DNA of 64,000 nucleotides from Bacteriovoracia bacterium (GCA_030431635.1 JAUIIL010000007.1:174151-238150), one strand, 5' to 3'; counted from the stretch's first letter, positions 27,426 to 36,249 are shown. Program-made: numbers and translations. Notes: generated by a model not told the origin, from the letters alone.

Positions 27426-29300
27426 CTATGAGTTAATTCTGTTCGCTCTTTTTAAGTCGCTTAATTGTTGTTCTATTTTTTGAATTTCTTCTAAATAATT
27501 GCTCGACTCAATTTGCGTTTGGCTTTGAATTTGTTTTTTTCTTAAAAAATTCCTTTCGCTTTTGAGTCTTTCAATTTTTATTTTTTTTAGAAGATCGTTC
27601 ATTAGTTTGTCTGTTTTCCCTTCATCAAGTTTCATAGGGCGAAACTGGAAAAGAACTGAGCCAATAACTTCTTTTAGTTCCAAAGAAAAATCTTGCGTAA
27701 GAATCATTTTCTGCAAGATATCGGCGTACTCAGTTTCCTCAATCTCCAAATAGAGATTGTTTATTTGGTTAATTAACCTTTTTACCTCATCATGAAGCAC
27801 AAAATCAAGGATTTCTGTGAAATTTTGATGGGTTAGGCATTGAGGATACTGAATAATATATTTCGTGATCAAGCGGTGCAAACTATCGATTTCTGGCTTC
27901 CTATGAACTAGAGTAGAATTTTTCTTTGTAATTATGGGTGGTTGAGGAGAGTTAGGAGTTGTTTTTAAACTAGGTTCTTCGGCCTTAACTCTATTTGTTG
28001 GACTTTTTTTAGATAAAAAATCTTTATAGGCTTCTTCAATACTCTGGGAGGAAACTTGCAACTTTAGTCTTTTTGCACTGCTTACAATTCTCTCCATGGC
28101 CTTCAAGTGGCTACCCAAAGGGGAGAGGAGAGAGAAAACTTCATCCAAAATTTCTAGCTTTTGTTCGGAGAGTTCAGGAATTTGCTCAGGGATAACTTTT
28201 TCGATTTGAATATCAAGAAAAGTGGGAGCTTTATCCATAAGTTCTTTGAAGCTTAAGCGGCCTTTGTTTTGAATAAACTCGTCAGGATCTTTATATGGAG
28301 AGAAGTTCAAAAAGTAGGGAAGAATTCCTTCGTTCATAAAATCTTGATTAATTCTTACCATAGCCTTGAAACCAGCTTCATCTGAGTCAAGTCCCAAAAA
28401 GAATTTTGAACAACTGTTCACAATCGTTTTGAGAGGTTTTTGTCCTATTGCGACTCCCATGAGGGCCACAGATTGGGTAATTCCATTTTGATAAAGAGAT
28501 ATCGAATCCATATAGCCTTCAGTAAGAATGACAGAGTCGTTCTGCCTGATTGAACTTCTTGCAATATTGAATCCATAAAGAATATCTCTCTTGTTAAAAA
28601 TAAAAGACTCTTGTGAATTTAAATATTTGGCCTTCTGATAGTCCTTTGTTGCTCTAGAGCCAAAACCTCTGACTTGGCCTGAGTGGTCCCATATAGGGAA
28701 GACAATTCTTTCTCTAAAAGTGTCATAAAGACCTTGGTTAGAAGACTGACGAATCAAGCCAATCTCTAAGGCCATATTAATAGCATCTTTGCGATGCTTT
28801 TCGTCGATTGTTTCAAGATAGGAGACAAAAAGATTGTTCTTTGGAGCAAACCCCATTCCAAAATCATTGGCCGTTTGTTTATCGAGTTTTCTTTGTTTAA
28901 GAAAATCATCAAATTCAGATATTTTTGAGTCAGTTGCAAATTTCTTGTACACTCTCTGAGCTGCTTGAAGAACCCTTAAAGCAAGTTCTACACGAGGGTC
29001 TTGTTTTTTTTCATGCTTTTCAATACTCAGACCAAAGTGTCCCGCGATATCTTCAACGGCGAGAACAAAATCAATGTTTTTAAAACGCTCAACAAAAGAA
29101 ATATGATCTCCAGCAACACCACAGACAAAGCATTTAAATAATCCCTTATTATCATTAACTTTCATCGATGGGTTTGAGTCCTGATGAAAAGGGCACAACC
29201 CCTCGTAGTTCTGTCCTCTTTTGTTTAAAGGAATATAGCGACCGATGACGGAAGAAATAGGAGAGTTTTTAATAAAATCTTTAGCTTCGTTAATATTCAT
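27426..29300 (-). CDS. dnaG: DNA primase
   Basis: A 624-residue primase. The N-terminal zinc finger contains CPFHQDSNPS and CFVCGVAGD. It is followed by the RNA-polymerase domain and the TOPRIM motif VILTEGYMDSISLYQNG with the downstream FLGLDSDEAG. The C-terminal part, expected to bind DnaB helicase, is Ser/Lys/Gln-rich and weakly conserved. It makes RNA primers at replication forks. The start overlaps the end of trmB by 4 bases and rpoD follows after 12 bases. This resembles the classic macromolecular-synthesis operon, with trmB in the position rpsU holds in E. coli. Confidence 0.96.
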   Translation of the reverse strand: MNINEAKDFIKNSPISSVIGRYIPLNKRGQNYEGLCPFHQDSNPSMKVNDNKGLFKCFVCGVAGDHISFVERFKNIDFVLAVEDIAGHFGLSIEKHEKKQDPRVELALRVLQAAQRVYKKFATDSKISEFDDFLKQRKLDKQTANDFGMGFAPKNNLFVSYLETIDEKHRKDAINMALEIGLIRQSSNQGLYDTFRERIVFPIWDHSGQVRGFGSRATKDYQKAKYLNSQESFIFNKRDILYGFNIARSSIRQNDSVILTEGYMDSISLYQNGITQSVALMGVAIGQKPLKTIVNSCSKFFLGLDSDEAGFKAMVRINQDFMNEGILPYFLNFSPYKDPDEFIQNKGRLSFKELMDKAPTFLDIQIEKVIPEQIPELSEQKLEILDEVFSLLSPLGSHLKAMERIVSSAKRLKLQVSSQSIEEAYKDFLSKKSPTNRVKAEEPSLKTTPNSPQPPIITKKNSTLVHRKPEIDSLHRLITKYIIQYPQCLTHQNFTEILDFVLHDEVKRLINQINNLYLEIEETEYADILQKMILTQDFSLELKEVIGSVLFQFRPMKLDEGKTDKLMNDLLKKIKIERLKSERNFLRKKQIQSQTQIESSNYLEEIQKIEQQLSDLKRANRINS

Positions 29301-30010
29301 TTGAGAGAACGCAGTACCATTGCTTTAATTTTAATTTTTTGCTTCAAAAAAATTTTTTCAAATTTTGTTTGAAAACTAGCGAGAAAATGATCGGGTGAAT
29401 CACTGTATAAATCTCTTGTTAAAAATTCGACTTCAAATAGATTTTGGTCTTTAAGCTCGTTCACCATCCACTCAAAATACTCATCATGATCTGTCTTGAT
29501 AAAAAATCTACCTGAGCTTTTGATAACTTTATGAGCCGCTTTCAAAAAAGGTTTTTGAAAGAGTCTTTTTTTATGATGTCTGGTTTTTGGCCACGGGTCT
29601 GGAAAGAAATAGTAAAGTTTATCAATTTCATCGTTATCAAAAATGTACTCGATTCTTTCTCCGCGGCCTCTTAAATAACGAAAATTTTGTTTTGATACTT
29701 TTGAAAGTCTTTTGGCCAGCTGAAAACTTCTTTTAAAACGAAAGTCTAGGCCAATAAAGTTGATATCAGGGTTTTTCTCACAATGCTCGATCATGAAATG
29801 CCCGTAGCCTGTTCCTATTTCAACTTCAAGCGGAGCCACTCTTTGAAAAACATTTTCGCTCCATTTTCCTCTGTGAACTTCAGCTTCTTCGTCTCTTAAA
29901 ACGAAGTCGTGAAAAATTTCTAGTTTATCGTGATAAGGGTTTTCATGTTTGTATTTAAACTGAGGCAAAAACAAGTGAGTTTCAGGTTTTTTAGTCGGAT
30001 CTCTAAACAT
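29297..30010 (-). CDS. trmB: tRNA (guanine-N7-)-methyltransferase
   Basis: A 237-residue SAM-dependent enzyme that makes m7G46 in tRNA. LEVEIGTGYGHFMIEH is the SAM-binding motif, YYFFPDPWPKTRHHKKRL is the TrmB hallmark, and FFIKTDHDEYFEWM is near the C-terminus. I chose the ATG at 30010 (MFRDPTKK); an upstream TTG would add five residues. It starts only about 40 bases from the flagellin terminator and is coupled to dnaG by a 4-base overlap. Confidence 0.94.
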   Translation of the reverse strand: MFRDPTKKPETHLFLPQFKYKHENPYHDKLEIFHDFVLRDEEAEVHRGKWSENVFQRVAPLEVEIGTGYGHFMIEHCEKNPDINFIGLDFRFKRSFQLAKRLSKVSKQNFRYLRGRGERIEYIFDNDEIDKLYYFFPDPWPKTRHHKKRLFQKPFLKAAHKVIKSSGRFFIKTDHDEYFEWMVNELKDQNLFEVEFLTRDLYSDSPDHFLASFQTKFEKIFLKQKIKIKAMVLRSLK

Positions 30011-30051
30011 AGCGCAATGTAGCAACTAGAAAACAATTCGTAAATAAAAAA

Positions 30052-30072
30052 GCCCCTCCAAGATGGAGGGGC
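30052..30072 (-). terminator. Rho-independent terminator after flagellin
   Basis: A perfect 9-bp GC-rich stem (GCCCCTCCA / TGGAGGGGC) with a 3-base loop. On the minus strand it is followed by a U run (A run at 30045-30051). It isolates flagellin transcription from the trmB operon. Confidence 0.93.
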
Positions 30073-30096
30073 AAAAGTAATAAATGTTTGATTTTA

Positions 30097-30930
30097 CTAG
30101 CTAATAAGTCTAAGAGCTTGTTGATCTTTTACATTGGCCTGAGAAAGAACCGATGTAGCAGCTTGTTGAAGAATGTTGTTCTTCGTATTTTCAGCTGTTT
30201 CAAAGGCATAATCCAGGTCGCGAATTCTTGAGTTTGCAGCAGATTGATTTTCAATACTTGTTTGCAAGTTATTTGAAGTCGAAGTCAATCTGTTTTGTAA
30301 AGCACCAAGAGTTGCTCTTTGACCAGAAACGTTTGTAATAGCTTCATCAATTCCTTCTAGTGAGTCTTGAGCTCCATCCTTTGAAGAGATATCAAGACCG
30401 TCAAGTCCAAGATTGTCTAAGCCTGCGTTAAAATCGCCTGGGTTATAAGCAATTCTATCTTGGAATTCATCAGCATTTAAACCAATTTGAAATTCAAGAT
30501 TATCACCTTCACCGTTAAGCAGAGAAGTTCCATTAAATTTTGTAACTTGTGAAATACGTTCAAGTTCATTCTTTAATTGTTGAAATTCTTTATTAGTAAA
30601 TTCTCTTTCAACATCTCCAACTGTATCTGATGCAGCTTGGATTGAAAGTTCTCTAAATCTCACAAGAATATTTTGGATCTCGTTAAGACCACCTTCAGCA
30701 ACTTGAATCATGGAAATACCATCATTCGCGTTTCTGTCAGCTTGTCTAGATGATCTGATGTTGGCCTTTAATTTTTCAGAAATGGCCATCCCGGCAGCAT
30801 CGTCAGATGATTTAACGATTCTTGTTCCTTGGGCCAATTTGGCGAGTGTGTCGTTTTGTGATTGTGAAACTCTTTTCACAGCACCTTGAGCAGATTGAGA
30901 AGCTACGTTTGTGTTAATTCTGAAACCCAT
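30097..30930 (-). CDS. fliC: Flagellin
   Basis: A 277-residue filament protein with the conserved N-terminal D0/D1 domain (GFRINTNVASQSAQGAVKR, LAQGTRIVKSSDDAAGMAI, NDGISMIQVAEGGLNEIQN) and the C-terminal D0 (AFETAENTKNNILQQAATS, VLSQANVKDQQALRLIS). The central domain is very short, as in bdellovibrios. Flagellins are exported by the type III apparatus without a signal peptide. The start has a strong GGAGG ribosome-binding site and a long leader with a hairpin. Only one flagellin gene is in the window. The pseudaminate genes at 1-3.5 kb raise the possibility that it is glycosylated, which cannot be seen here. Confidence 0.96.
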   Translation of the reverse strand: MGFRINTNVASQSAQGAVKRVSQSQNDTLAKLAQGTRIVKSSDDAAGMAISEKLKANIRSSRQADRNANDGISMIQVAEGGLNEIQNILVRFRELSIQAASDTVGDVEREFTNKEFQQLKNELERISQVTKFNGTSLLNGEGDNLEFQIGLNADEFQDRIAYNPGDFNAGLDNLGLDGLDISSKDGAQDSLEGIDEAITNVSGQRATLGALQNRLTSTSNNLQTSIENQSAANSRIRDLDYAFETAENTKNNILQQAATSVLSQANVKDQQALRLIS

Positions 30931-30970
30931 GTTATCCTCCGAAGTGTTTCAAACAGCCTCCTTGTTAAAT

Positions 30971-31003
30971 TAGTTGAGCTCTTCCCCAAGAGTTATTCAA
31001 CTA
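30971..31003 (-). promoter_or_regulatory. Stem-loop in flagellin 5' leader
   Basis: In the minus-strand leader, TAGTTGA pairs with TCAACTA (7 bp) around an inner CTCTT-GGGG-AAGAG hairpin, about 40-75 bases before the flagellin ATG. The 31.0-31.17 kb stretch upstream shows no promoter I can defend; a sigma-28 consensus is not visible by eye. The hairpin could affect mRNA stability or translation. Confidence 0.4.
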
Positions 31004-31167
31004 CGAGCTACCTTGCTCACGTTGTTAATAGTTACAAAAACTTTTTCGGTTGGGTTTTAAAAAAGATTAGGAAAATTTTTCCACTTTTTAATCTTGGTTG
31101 ATTAAAAAAATCGGGTACTGGAGATAACTAGCAGAATTTATTTTTTACCCAATTAAAAGAGTCGGTT

Positions 31168-32277
31168 TTATTTAAAGAAATTTTTAACCTTCTCAGCGAC
31201 AAAACGTATCTCATCATCAGTTAAAAATGGATGCATCGGTATAGTAAAAGTTGTATCCGCGAAATGATTTGCTTTCTCTACCTCTCCTTCAAAATGTTTT
31301 AAAGGAGCTTCTTGAGGGAGAGACTTCTCATAGAATAAGCGGCACTGAATATTGTTTGCCTCTAAATGCTCAATGAGCTTTATTTTTTCTTCTTTTGTCT
31401 TTGTTCTTACAGGAAAGAGATGCCATGAAGAAGAATCTATATAAGAAGAGTCAACAAGTTCAAGAGGAGTTGAACTTAAAGCTTCCAGGTATTTTTTCGC
31501 GACAAGCTTTCTCATTTGGTTTTGCTCTTCAAGTTTGTCTAGTTTTGCATCCAAAACAGCTGCTTGAAGATGATCGCAACGAGAGTTTCTTCCAATAAGA
31601 GTATGTCCTTCTTGAGAGCGTCCATGATTGCGGATTGTTCGAATCGTTGCTGCTAACTCTGAGTCATGAGTTGTTAGAGCTCCAGCATCACCAAAGGCTC
31701 CCAGGTTTTTTGTTGGGTAAAAAGAAAAAGTTGTAAGGTTATTTGAAGAGCCAATTGGAGTTTTTCTTTCTTGATAAAAGCCACCTTGTCCTTGAGCTCC
31801 GTCTTCAATAATTTTAATATCTCTCTCATGGCAAATTTTTTCAAGCATTTCAATAGGGGCTGGTAAACCATAAATATGAACAGGGATAATGGCTTTGAGA
31901 TCGTGTTTAGCTAGAATTCTTTTTAGTGATTCCGGGCACATTAATCCAGTTGAAGGATCGATATCGATGAAAACTGGAATGGAGCCTCTATTTAGAACAC
32001 ATTCTGCCGTTGCAAAAAAACTAATAGCAGCGATTCCCACTTTTTCATTAGGTTTTATGTCATAGGCCTGAAGAGCTATTTCAAGAGCATCGGTTCCATT
32101 GGCAACAAGTAGTGCTTGTTTGGCCTGTTGTATTTTGGCGAATCTTTCTTCGAAGCTAAGGTTATATTTTCCCTCTACAAAACCATTACTTGTGACAATT
32201 TCTTCAAAGCGAGAGAGGATCTTTTGTTGAAGTTCATTATTATGAAGTTGTTCAAAATTATAGAAATTAACACGCAT
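31168..32277 (-). CDS. DegT/DnrJ/EryC1/StrS-family sugar aminotransferase
   Basis: A 369-residue PLP enzyme of the family that transaminates keto-sugars in nucleotide-sugar pathways (PseC, WecE, PglE, WbpE relatives). The PLP-lysine motif is FSFYPTKNLGAFGDAGALTT, with IIPVHIYGLPAP, IEDGAQGQGG and NSRCDHLQAAVL. It is physically apart from the main glycan cluster, between flagellin and a pair of tiny genes. It could supply a 4-amino sugar for pseudaminate or for a bacillosamine-like residue made by the 4,6-dehydratase; this link is inferred. Confidence 0.92.
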   Translation of the reverse strand: MRVNFYNFEQLHNNELQQKILSRFEEIVTSNGFVEGKYNLSFEERFAKIQQAKQALLVANGTDALEIALQAYDIKPNEKVGIAAISFFATAECVLNRGSIPVFIDIDPSTGLMCPESLKRILAKHDLKAIIPVHIYGLPAPIEMLEKICHERDIKIIEDGAQGQGGFYQERKTPIGSSNNLTTFSFYPTKNLGAFGDAGALTTHDSELAATIRTIRNHGRSQEGHTLIGRNSRCDHLQAAVLDAKLDKLEEQNQMRKLVAKKYLEALSSTPLELVDSSYIDSSSWHLFPVRTKTKEEKIKLIEHLEANNIQCRLFYEKSLPQEAPLKHFEGEVEKANHFADTTFTIPMHPFLTDDEIRFVAEKVKNFFK

Positions 32278-32345
32278 CGTTTATCCTTGTTTAAATCTAG
32301 GCTTAAATTAGCATGTTCCTTAAAAAAAGAGAAGCAAATGCTATC

Positions 32346-32516
32346 TTACTTTTTTTTCTCGCGTAGCATTTGCTCAATAATCAGAGCGGCTTTTTTGGCC
32401 ATCTCTTTTGATTTTAAAAGCTCGTTTATTTTATTCTGGTAGCTTTTAATTTCTACTTTATCTTTATTGGCCTCAAGAGAGTTTAACGTTGGATTTTTAA
32501 GCTTTGGGGCTGACAT
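32346..32516 (-). CDS. Small hypothetical protein, 56 residues
   Basis: An ATG at 32516 begins MSAPKLKNPTLNSLEANKDK and ends at TAA (32346-32348). The predicted peptide is Lys-rich and strongly helical, with a tail (AALIIEQMLREKKK) that could form a coiled coil. Its ATG shares one base with the stop of the preceding small gene (TAATG), a classic translational coupling, which is the main evidence that it is real. Function unknown. Confidence 0.6.
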   Translation of the reverse strand: MSAPKLKNPTLNSLEANKDKVEIKSYQNKINELLKSKEMAKKAALIIEQMLREKKK

Positions 32517-32725
32517 TAAACGGCTCTTGCTTCTCTTTGATGAGCTGCAACTTTTTCAAGGTGCTCTTCGATAACTTCATAGAGCTCTAGTTTTGTTGTT
32601 CTAGGATCCATTCCTTCAGGCATAATGGAATAAACAACTTCATCGTTAATCTCTGTGAAAATATACCAAGTGTTACCAAGTTGCTGAAAAAGTACTTCTT
32701 TTGATACTGAATTAGTTTGATTCAT
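32516..32725 (-). CDS. Small hypothetical protein, 69 residues
   Basis: A 69-residue acidic protein beginning MNQTNSVSKEVLFQQLGNTW. A near-perfect AAGGAGG lies four bases upstream of the ATG, so it should be well translated. It may be a small alpha/beta domain (GNTWYIFTEINDEVVYSIMP, then a helical tail). It is translationally coupled to the 56-residue gene downstream. I do not recognise a family. Confidence 0.65.
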   Translation of the reverse strand: MNQTNSVSKEVLFQQLGNTWYIFTEINDEVVYSIMPEGMDPRTTKLELYEVIEEHLEKVAAHQREARAV

Positions 32726-32830
32726 AAACCCTCCTTAGTTATGGCGCAAATCCTTTGCTTCATCACTCCTTTCGGAATGGAAAATAAAGAAGTTGATGAA
32801 AGTTTTGGGAGGGGCAAATTTTACCCGAAC

Positions 32831-33934
32831 TTATATAGATGCTTGAAATCCAAGAAATAAAGAGCCTTCTAAGCTTGGACTGACTTGAAAACTTTCAGGG
32901 TTTTCAGATAACCACCATCCAGGATGAGAGGAGCGATCGCTCGTTTTAATTCGATAGGGCATCTCAAGGGCCACGTTTAGCCCAGCAACAAAGTCAAGTA
33001 CTCCAATCGAGCGGACTCTTCTGTAGTAAGCCGCTGCCTTTGGAGTAAAGGAAAGACCTTTGAAGGTTCTCGTTTCTTCTTCAAGAGTAGAAGGATCGTA
33101 TTGGCGTATTTTGTTGGAGTTAATAACGTTGAATAGAAGACTAAAAAAACCAGTAACAGCATTTTTCTTTTGTCGCCAAAAATCATAGGTTACGGCTGGT
33201 CCAATTCCTAGTTTAAACCACTGCTCTTTAGCTAGTCTTGATTCTAGTTCAAAATCATTTTCTGAAGCATTAAAACTCACAAGAGTTCCCAGATAAAAAC
33301 GTTCTTGGCGATCGAATTTTGCTTTTCGAGTCCATAAAAAAGTTGCTTCTTTTCTAAAGCTAAAACTCTGGTTAAGTTTTGATTCAGGGTAGCTATAAAG
33401 AGTTCGGTTTTCTGTTCCTAACCCGAAAGCAAATAATCCCCGATAGCGTTTTTCTTTGTTGATAAAAGGATAGTTTGCAGGCAAGGGTTCTTGTATTCTG
33501 TAATCAGTCTTATCTCTTCCTTTTGTTATTTGAGAAACTTCTCTTTCATCTCCGTAGTAAATGAATACATGTTCTTTAAGGATGTAGGCATCAGAGCCGG
33601 TATTATCAACTGTTTTCAAAAACTCTGATTGGTGATCATACTCATAAAGGTTTTTATCGATAAAAGGATCTTGCAGACTTTTTTGATAAGTTGAGTTTTC
33701 ATCATCAAGAAAGGCTACCTCATCTTCTTCAGAAGGACTGTACTCTTCAAATTCTTCCTTTTTTTCGATTGAAGGATGAAGGTAGATAGTCTCCCCTTTT
33801 CTTAAGTGCTGAACGATTTTAGAACGAGTCGATGGGATTCGAAAAAGAGGCGCCTCAAGTACTGTAACAACTCCTTCAAGAGAGTAGGCCAATAGAGGAA
33901 AAAAAAGAAAAAGAAAGCTAAAATTCTTGGCCAA
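32831..33934 (-). CDS. Hypothetical envelope protein with SH3-like start and probable beta-barrel
   Basis: A 367-residue protein with a signal peptide (MAKNFSFLFLFFPLLAYSLE). It has an N-terminal segment resembling a bacterial SH3 or surface-attachment fold (VTVLEAPLFRIPSTRSKIVQHLRKGETIYL), an acidic linker, and a C-terminal half of alternating hydrophobic/polar strands rich in aromatics, as in outer-membrane barrels. It overlaps the upstream gene by 17 bases, and the two proteins share the same plan. No known family is recognised. Confidence 0.65.
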   Translation of the reverse strand: MAKNFSFLFLFFPLLAYSLEGVVTVLEAPLFRIPSTRSKIVQHLRKGETIYLHPSIEKKEEFEEYSPSEEDEVAFLDDENSTYQKSLQDPFIDKNLYEYDHQSEFLKTVDNTGSDAYILKEHVFIYYGDEREVSQITKGRDKTDYRIQEPLPANYPFINKEKRYRGLFAFGLGTENRTLYSYPESKLNQSFSFRKEATFLWTRKAKFDRQERFYLGTLVSFNASENDFELESRLAKEQWFKLGIGPAVTYDFWRQKKNAVTGFFSLLFNVINSNKIRQYDPSTLEEETRTFKGLSFTPKAAAYYRRVRSIGVLDFVAGLNVALEMPYRIKTSDRSSHPGWWLSENPESFQVSPSLEGSLFLGFQASI

Positions 33935-35006
33935 TGAAGCCTCCTATTGAATTATCAACAGAATTTGGATCTGTGAGAGCTAATTGGTTTTTAGTACTTT
34001 TTACCTTTTGCCAATAACGTCTTGCTGAAATACCCCAAATAAATTTCCCCCAAGAATTAGGTGAAGCATATGAGAGACTGATATCAAGCACTCCTGCTTG
34101 AAGCCTGATACTTTGGTCTTCACTAGAAAGACGAGAAGAAAGGGCATTAAGAAAAGAAGTTGATAAGTGAAAAGAATCTTTCCCAATTTTAAATGATCTC
34201 CATTTAATGGAAGGGCCTAATAAGAAAGTATCTCTGGTTGCGGTATCAAAATTTGATTTTTCAAACTCAGCTTTGAGACCTAACTCAAAAGGTGTTTCGA
34301 ACTGGTATAAGGTTGCAAATGAAGTTCTAAAACCTGTCCCTGTTTGAGCTTGTGCATTACTTAAAACATCAGAGGTAAAATTAGAGGAGATATAATCGAG
34401 GTGAACTTGCAATAAATTTTTTAAACGTAGTTTTCGGTCATACTTTATCAACGGCTTTTCTTTTGGGGGAACTTCTTGGTAGAGAGTAGGTGGAACATCC
34501 AAATTTGAAATTCTCTCTATCTTCTCAAGTGAGCTTCTTGGTGCTCTAAACTTAATGACACCTTTATTGTTAATTAAATAAAGATAGTGCTCTGAATCTG
34601 ATAAGGAATAGGCCTTAACATAGACATCTTTAGGTAATCGGTATTTCTCTCCCTCTGGTACAGAGTAGATAAGGCTTCCTTTTTTTAAAGAAGCTGTAAA
34701 AAGAGGAGAGTCTATAATATCTTCTAGCTCTATATAATACTTATAATCTAAGAATTTTCTTGTTTGAAGATACTGTTTTCTTTGTAAACGCCTTTTTGAT
34801 TCGAGTTGTTGTTCTTGAAGCGAGAAAACATCTTTGAGAGGGTCTGACTCGACTCTTTTCTTATAAGGATTTTTCTTCTCTATTTCTTTTTGATGCTCTT
34901 GTATATCTTGCATCAGTTCAAGTTCTTTTAAGGATTCTAAATCATCTGCACTAAAACTCAGATGAGAGAATAGAAAGAAAAACAAACTATAATAAATTTT
35001 TTTCAC
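33918..35006 (-). CDS. Hypothetical outer-membrane-like protein
   Basis: I take the GTG at 35006 as the start because it gives a good signal peptide (VKKIYYSLFFFLFSHLSFSA). The frame is open another 68 codons upstream, but that part lies inside the Nudix gene in a different frame and has no protein character. The 362-residue product has a Glu/Lys-rich coiled segment, an SH3-like region (LKKGSLIYSVPEGEKYRLP) and many amphipathic strands. It ends in Phe, the usual C-terminal residue of outer-membrane barrels. It overlaps both neighbours (20 bases with Nudix, 17 with the next gene), suggesting one operon. Confidence 0.65.
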   Translation of the reverse strand: MKKIYYSLFFFLFSHLSFSADDLESLKELELMQDIQEHQKEIEKKNPYKKRVESDPLKDVFSLQEQQLESKRRLQRKQYLQTRKFLDYKYYIELEDIIDSPLFTASLKKGSLIYSVPEGEKYRLPKDVYVKAYSLSDSEHYLYLINNKGVIKFRAPRSSLEKIERISNLDVPPTLYQEVPPKEKPLIKYDRKLRLKNLLQVHLDYISSNFTSDVLSNAQAQTGTGFRTSFATLYQFETPFELGLKAEFEKSNFDTATRDTFLLGPSIKWRSFKIGKDSFHLSTSFLNALSSRLSSEDQSIRLQAGVLDISLSYASPNSWGKFIWGISARRYWQKVKSTKNQLALTDPNSVDNSIGGFIGQEF

Positions 35007-35436
35007 TAATAATCTCTTTGGCCATTTCAATTGCCTGTTGATTTGATTCATACTTGAGCAATTTTTTTGGGTAATCAAAAAAGTTGAACCATTGAAATTC
35101 ATCATGCTCTTTCTTATCAATTTTAACATCATGTTCAGAGAAAGTGATAAGCAAATAAACTTTTTCATGACATTCACATGCATAGCGCTCATTGATAAAG
35201 TCAAAATCAAATAAAGAGATGAGTTTTGAAACCTTCTTTTTCTTTAGGCCAGTTTCCTCTTCGACTTCTCGGTAAGCAGCTTGCTTAAAATCTTCTCCTT
35301 TATCAACACCCCCAGTGACGTTTTGCCAAAACGAACCTCTTTTTTTATTTGTTTTTAATAAAAGCAAAAAAGTTTGCGCTGTTTTTTTATTGTGATGCAA
35401 TACAACAATTTGAACTTTTCTTACTTTCTTTTTCAT
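34987..35436 (-). CDS. Nudix hydrolase
   Basis: A 149-residue Nudix enzyme that hydrolyses a nucleoside diphosphate linked to another group. A complete Nudix box (Gx5Ex7REUxEExGU) spans residues 42-64 (GGVDKGEDF to YREVEEETGL). The preceding FLLLLKTNKKRGSFWQNVTGG resembles NudB-type dihydroneopterin triphosphate/dATP pyrophosphatases, but the substrate cannot be fixed from sequence. It is first of three overlapping minus-strand genes, the other two encoding envelope-like proteins. Confidence 0.9.
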   Translation of the reverse strand: MKKKVRKVQIVVLHHNKKTAQTFLLLLKTNKKRGSFWQNVTGGVDKGEDFKQAAYREVEEETGLKKKKVSKLISLFDFDFINERYACECHEKVYLLITFSEHDVKIDKKEHDEFQWFNFFDYPKKLLKYESNQQAIEMAKEIISEKNLL

Positions 35437-35531
35437 TTAAACTTCCCTTTATTAAGTCTATTATCTTTAAAATAATAAGAAGTTTCAAAGCCCAAGTTGT
35501 GACATTTAAAGCAATTTGGTAAAGAGATAAA

Positions 35532-36206
35532 ATGGATCTATCCGGAATTATTTTTAACATTGCTCAATCTTTACCTGGATTTTTATTGGCCATTGTTGTT
35601 CATGAAGCGGCCCATGGATATATGGCCGAGAAATTCGGCGACAATACGGCCAGAGCAGCCGGCAGAGTTTCTCTGAATCCTGCAGTCCACTACGATCCGT
35701 GGGGAACAGTTTTTTTTCCTTTACTTGGAGCTTTTATGGGGTGGGCCATTATTGGTTGGGCTAAGCCTGTTCCGGTTGATGCCAGAAGGTTTAAAAATTT
35801 TCGAAAAGGCTTGTTCTGGGTGAGCTTTGCTGGACCACTATCTAATTTTATCCTGGGAACTTTCTCAGCTTTATTTTTTGCTTTGGTTTATACTTATATA
35901 CCTTCCGATTTTGCTTTTTACAGTATCTTTCTTCAAATGCTTAGATACTCTATTTTTATCAATTTTATTCTAGGTGCTTTTAATTTATTACCTTTACCTC
36001 CACTGGATGGCTCTAAGATGGTAGCCTCTCTTCTGAGCTATGATGCTATGAGAAAATATGAAGAGTTAGCAAGATACACTCCTGCCCTTATTTTGGGTAT
36101 TTTTATGCTTAGCTTCATGGGAATTCATATTTTGGGTAGTATTTTTATGCCTGTTCAGGTTTTGGCCAACAGCATCTTAGTATTTTTTTTATCACTTTTT
36201 GCATAA
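35532..36206 (+). CDS. Site-2 protease family (M50) membrane metallopeptidase
   Basis: A 224-residue polytopic protein with the zinc motif HEAAH at residues 24-28 inside the first membrane helix and the second metal-binding motif NLLPLPPLDGSKM near residue 155, the pattern of the short YwhC/Rip-like M50 group. These cleave membrane-embedded substrates. It has no PDZ domain, unlike RseP. The scpA-scpB-rluB run follows on the same strand after 43 bases, an arrangement common in many bacteria. Substrate unknown. Confidence 0.92.
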   Translation: MDLSGIIFNIAQSLPGFLLAIVVHEAAHGYMAEKFGDNTARAAGRVSLNPAVHYDPWGTVFFPLLGAFMGWAIIGWAKPVPVDARRFKNFRKGLFWVSFAGPLSNFILGTFSALFFALVYTYIPSDFAFYSIFLQMLRYSIFINFILGAFNLLPLPPLDGSKMVASLLSYDAMRKYEELARYTPALILGIFMLSFMGIHILGSIFMPVQVLANSILVFFLSLFA

Positions 36207-36249
36207 AACTTTTGGGCGTTTCAGCAAAAATTAAGTAGAGTATTACGAT

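Noticed and set aside
35007..35210. N-terminal extension of the 33918-35006 gene
   Set aside because: The extension reads antisensically odd residues inside the Nudix gene and would bury the signal peptide that begins at the GTG at 35006.
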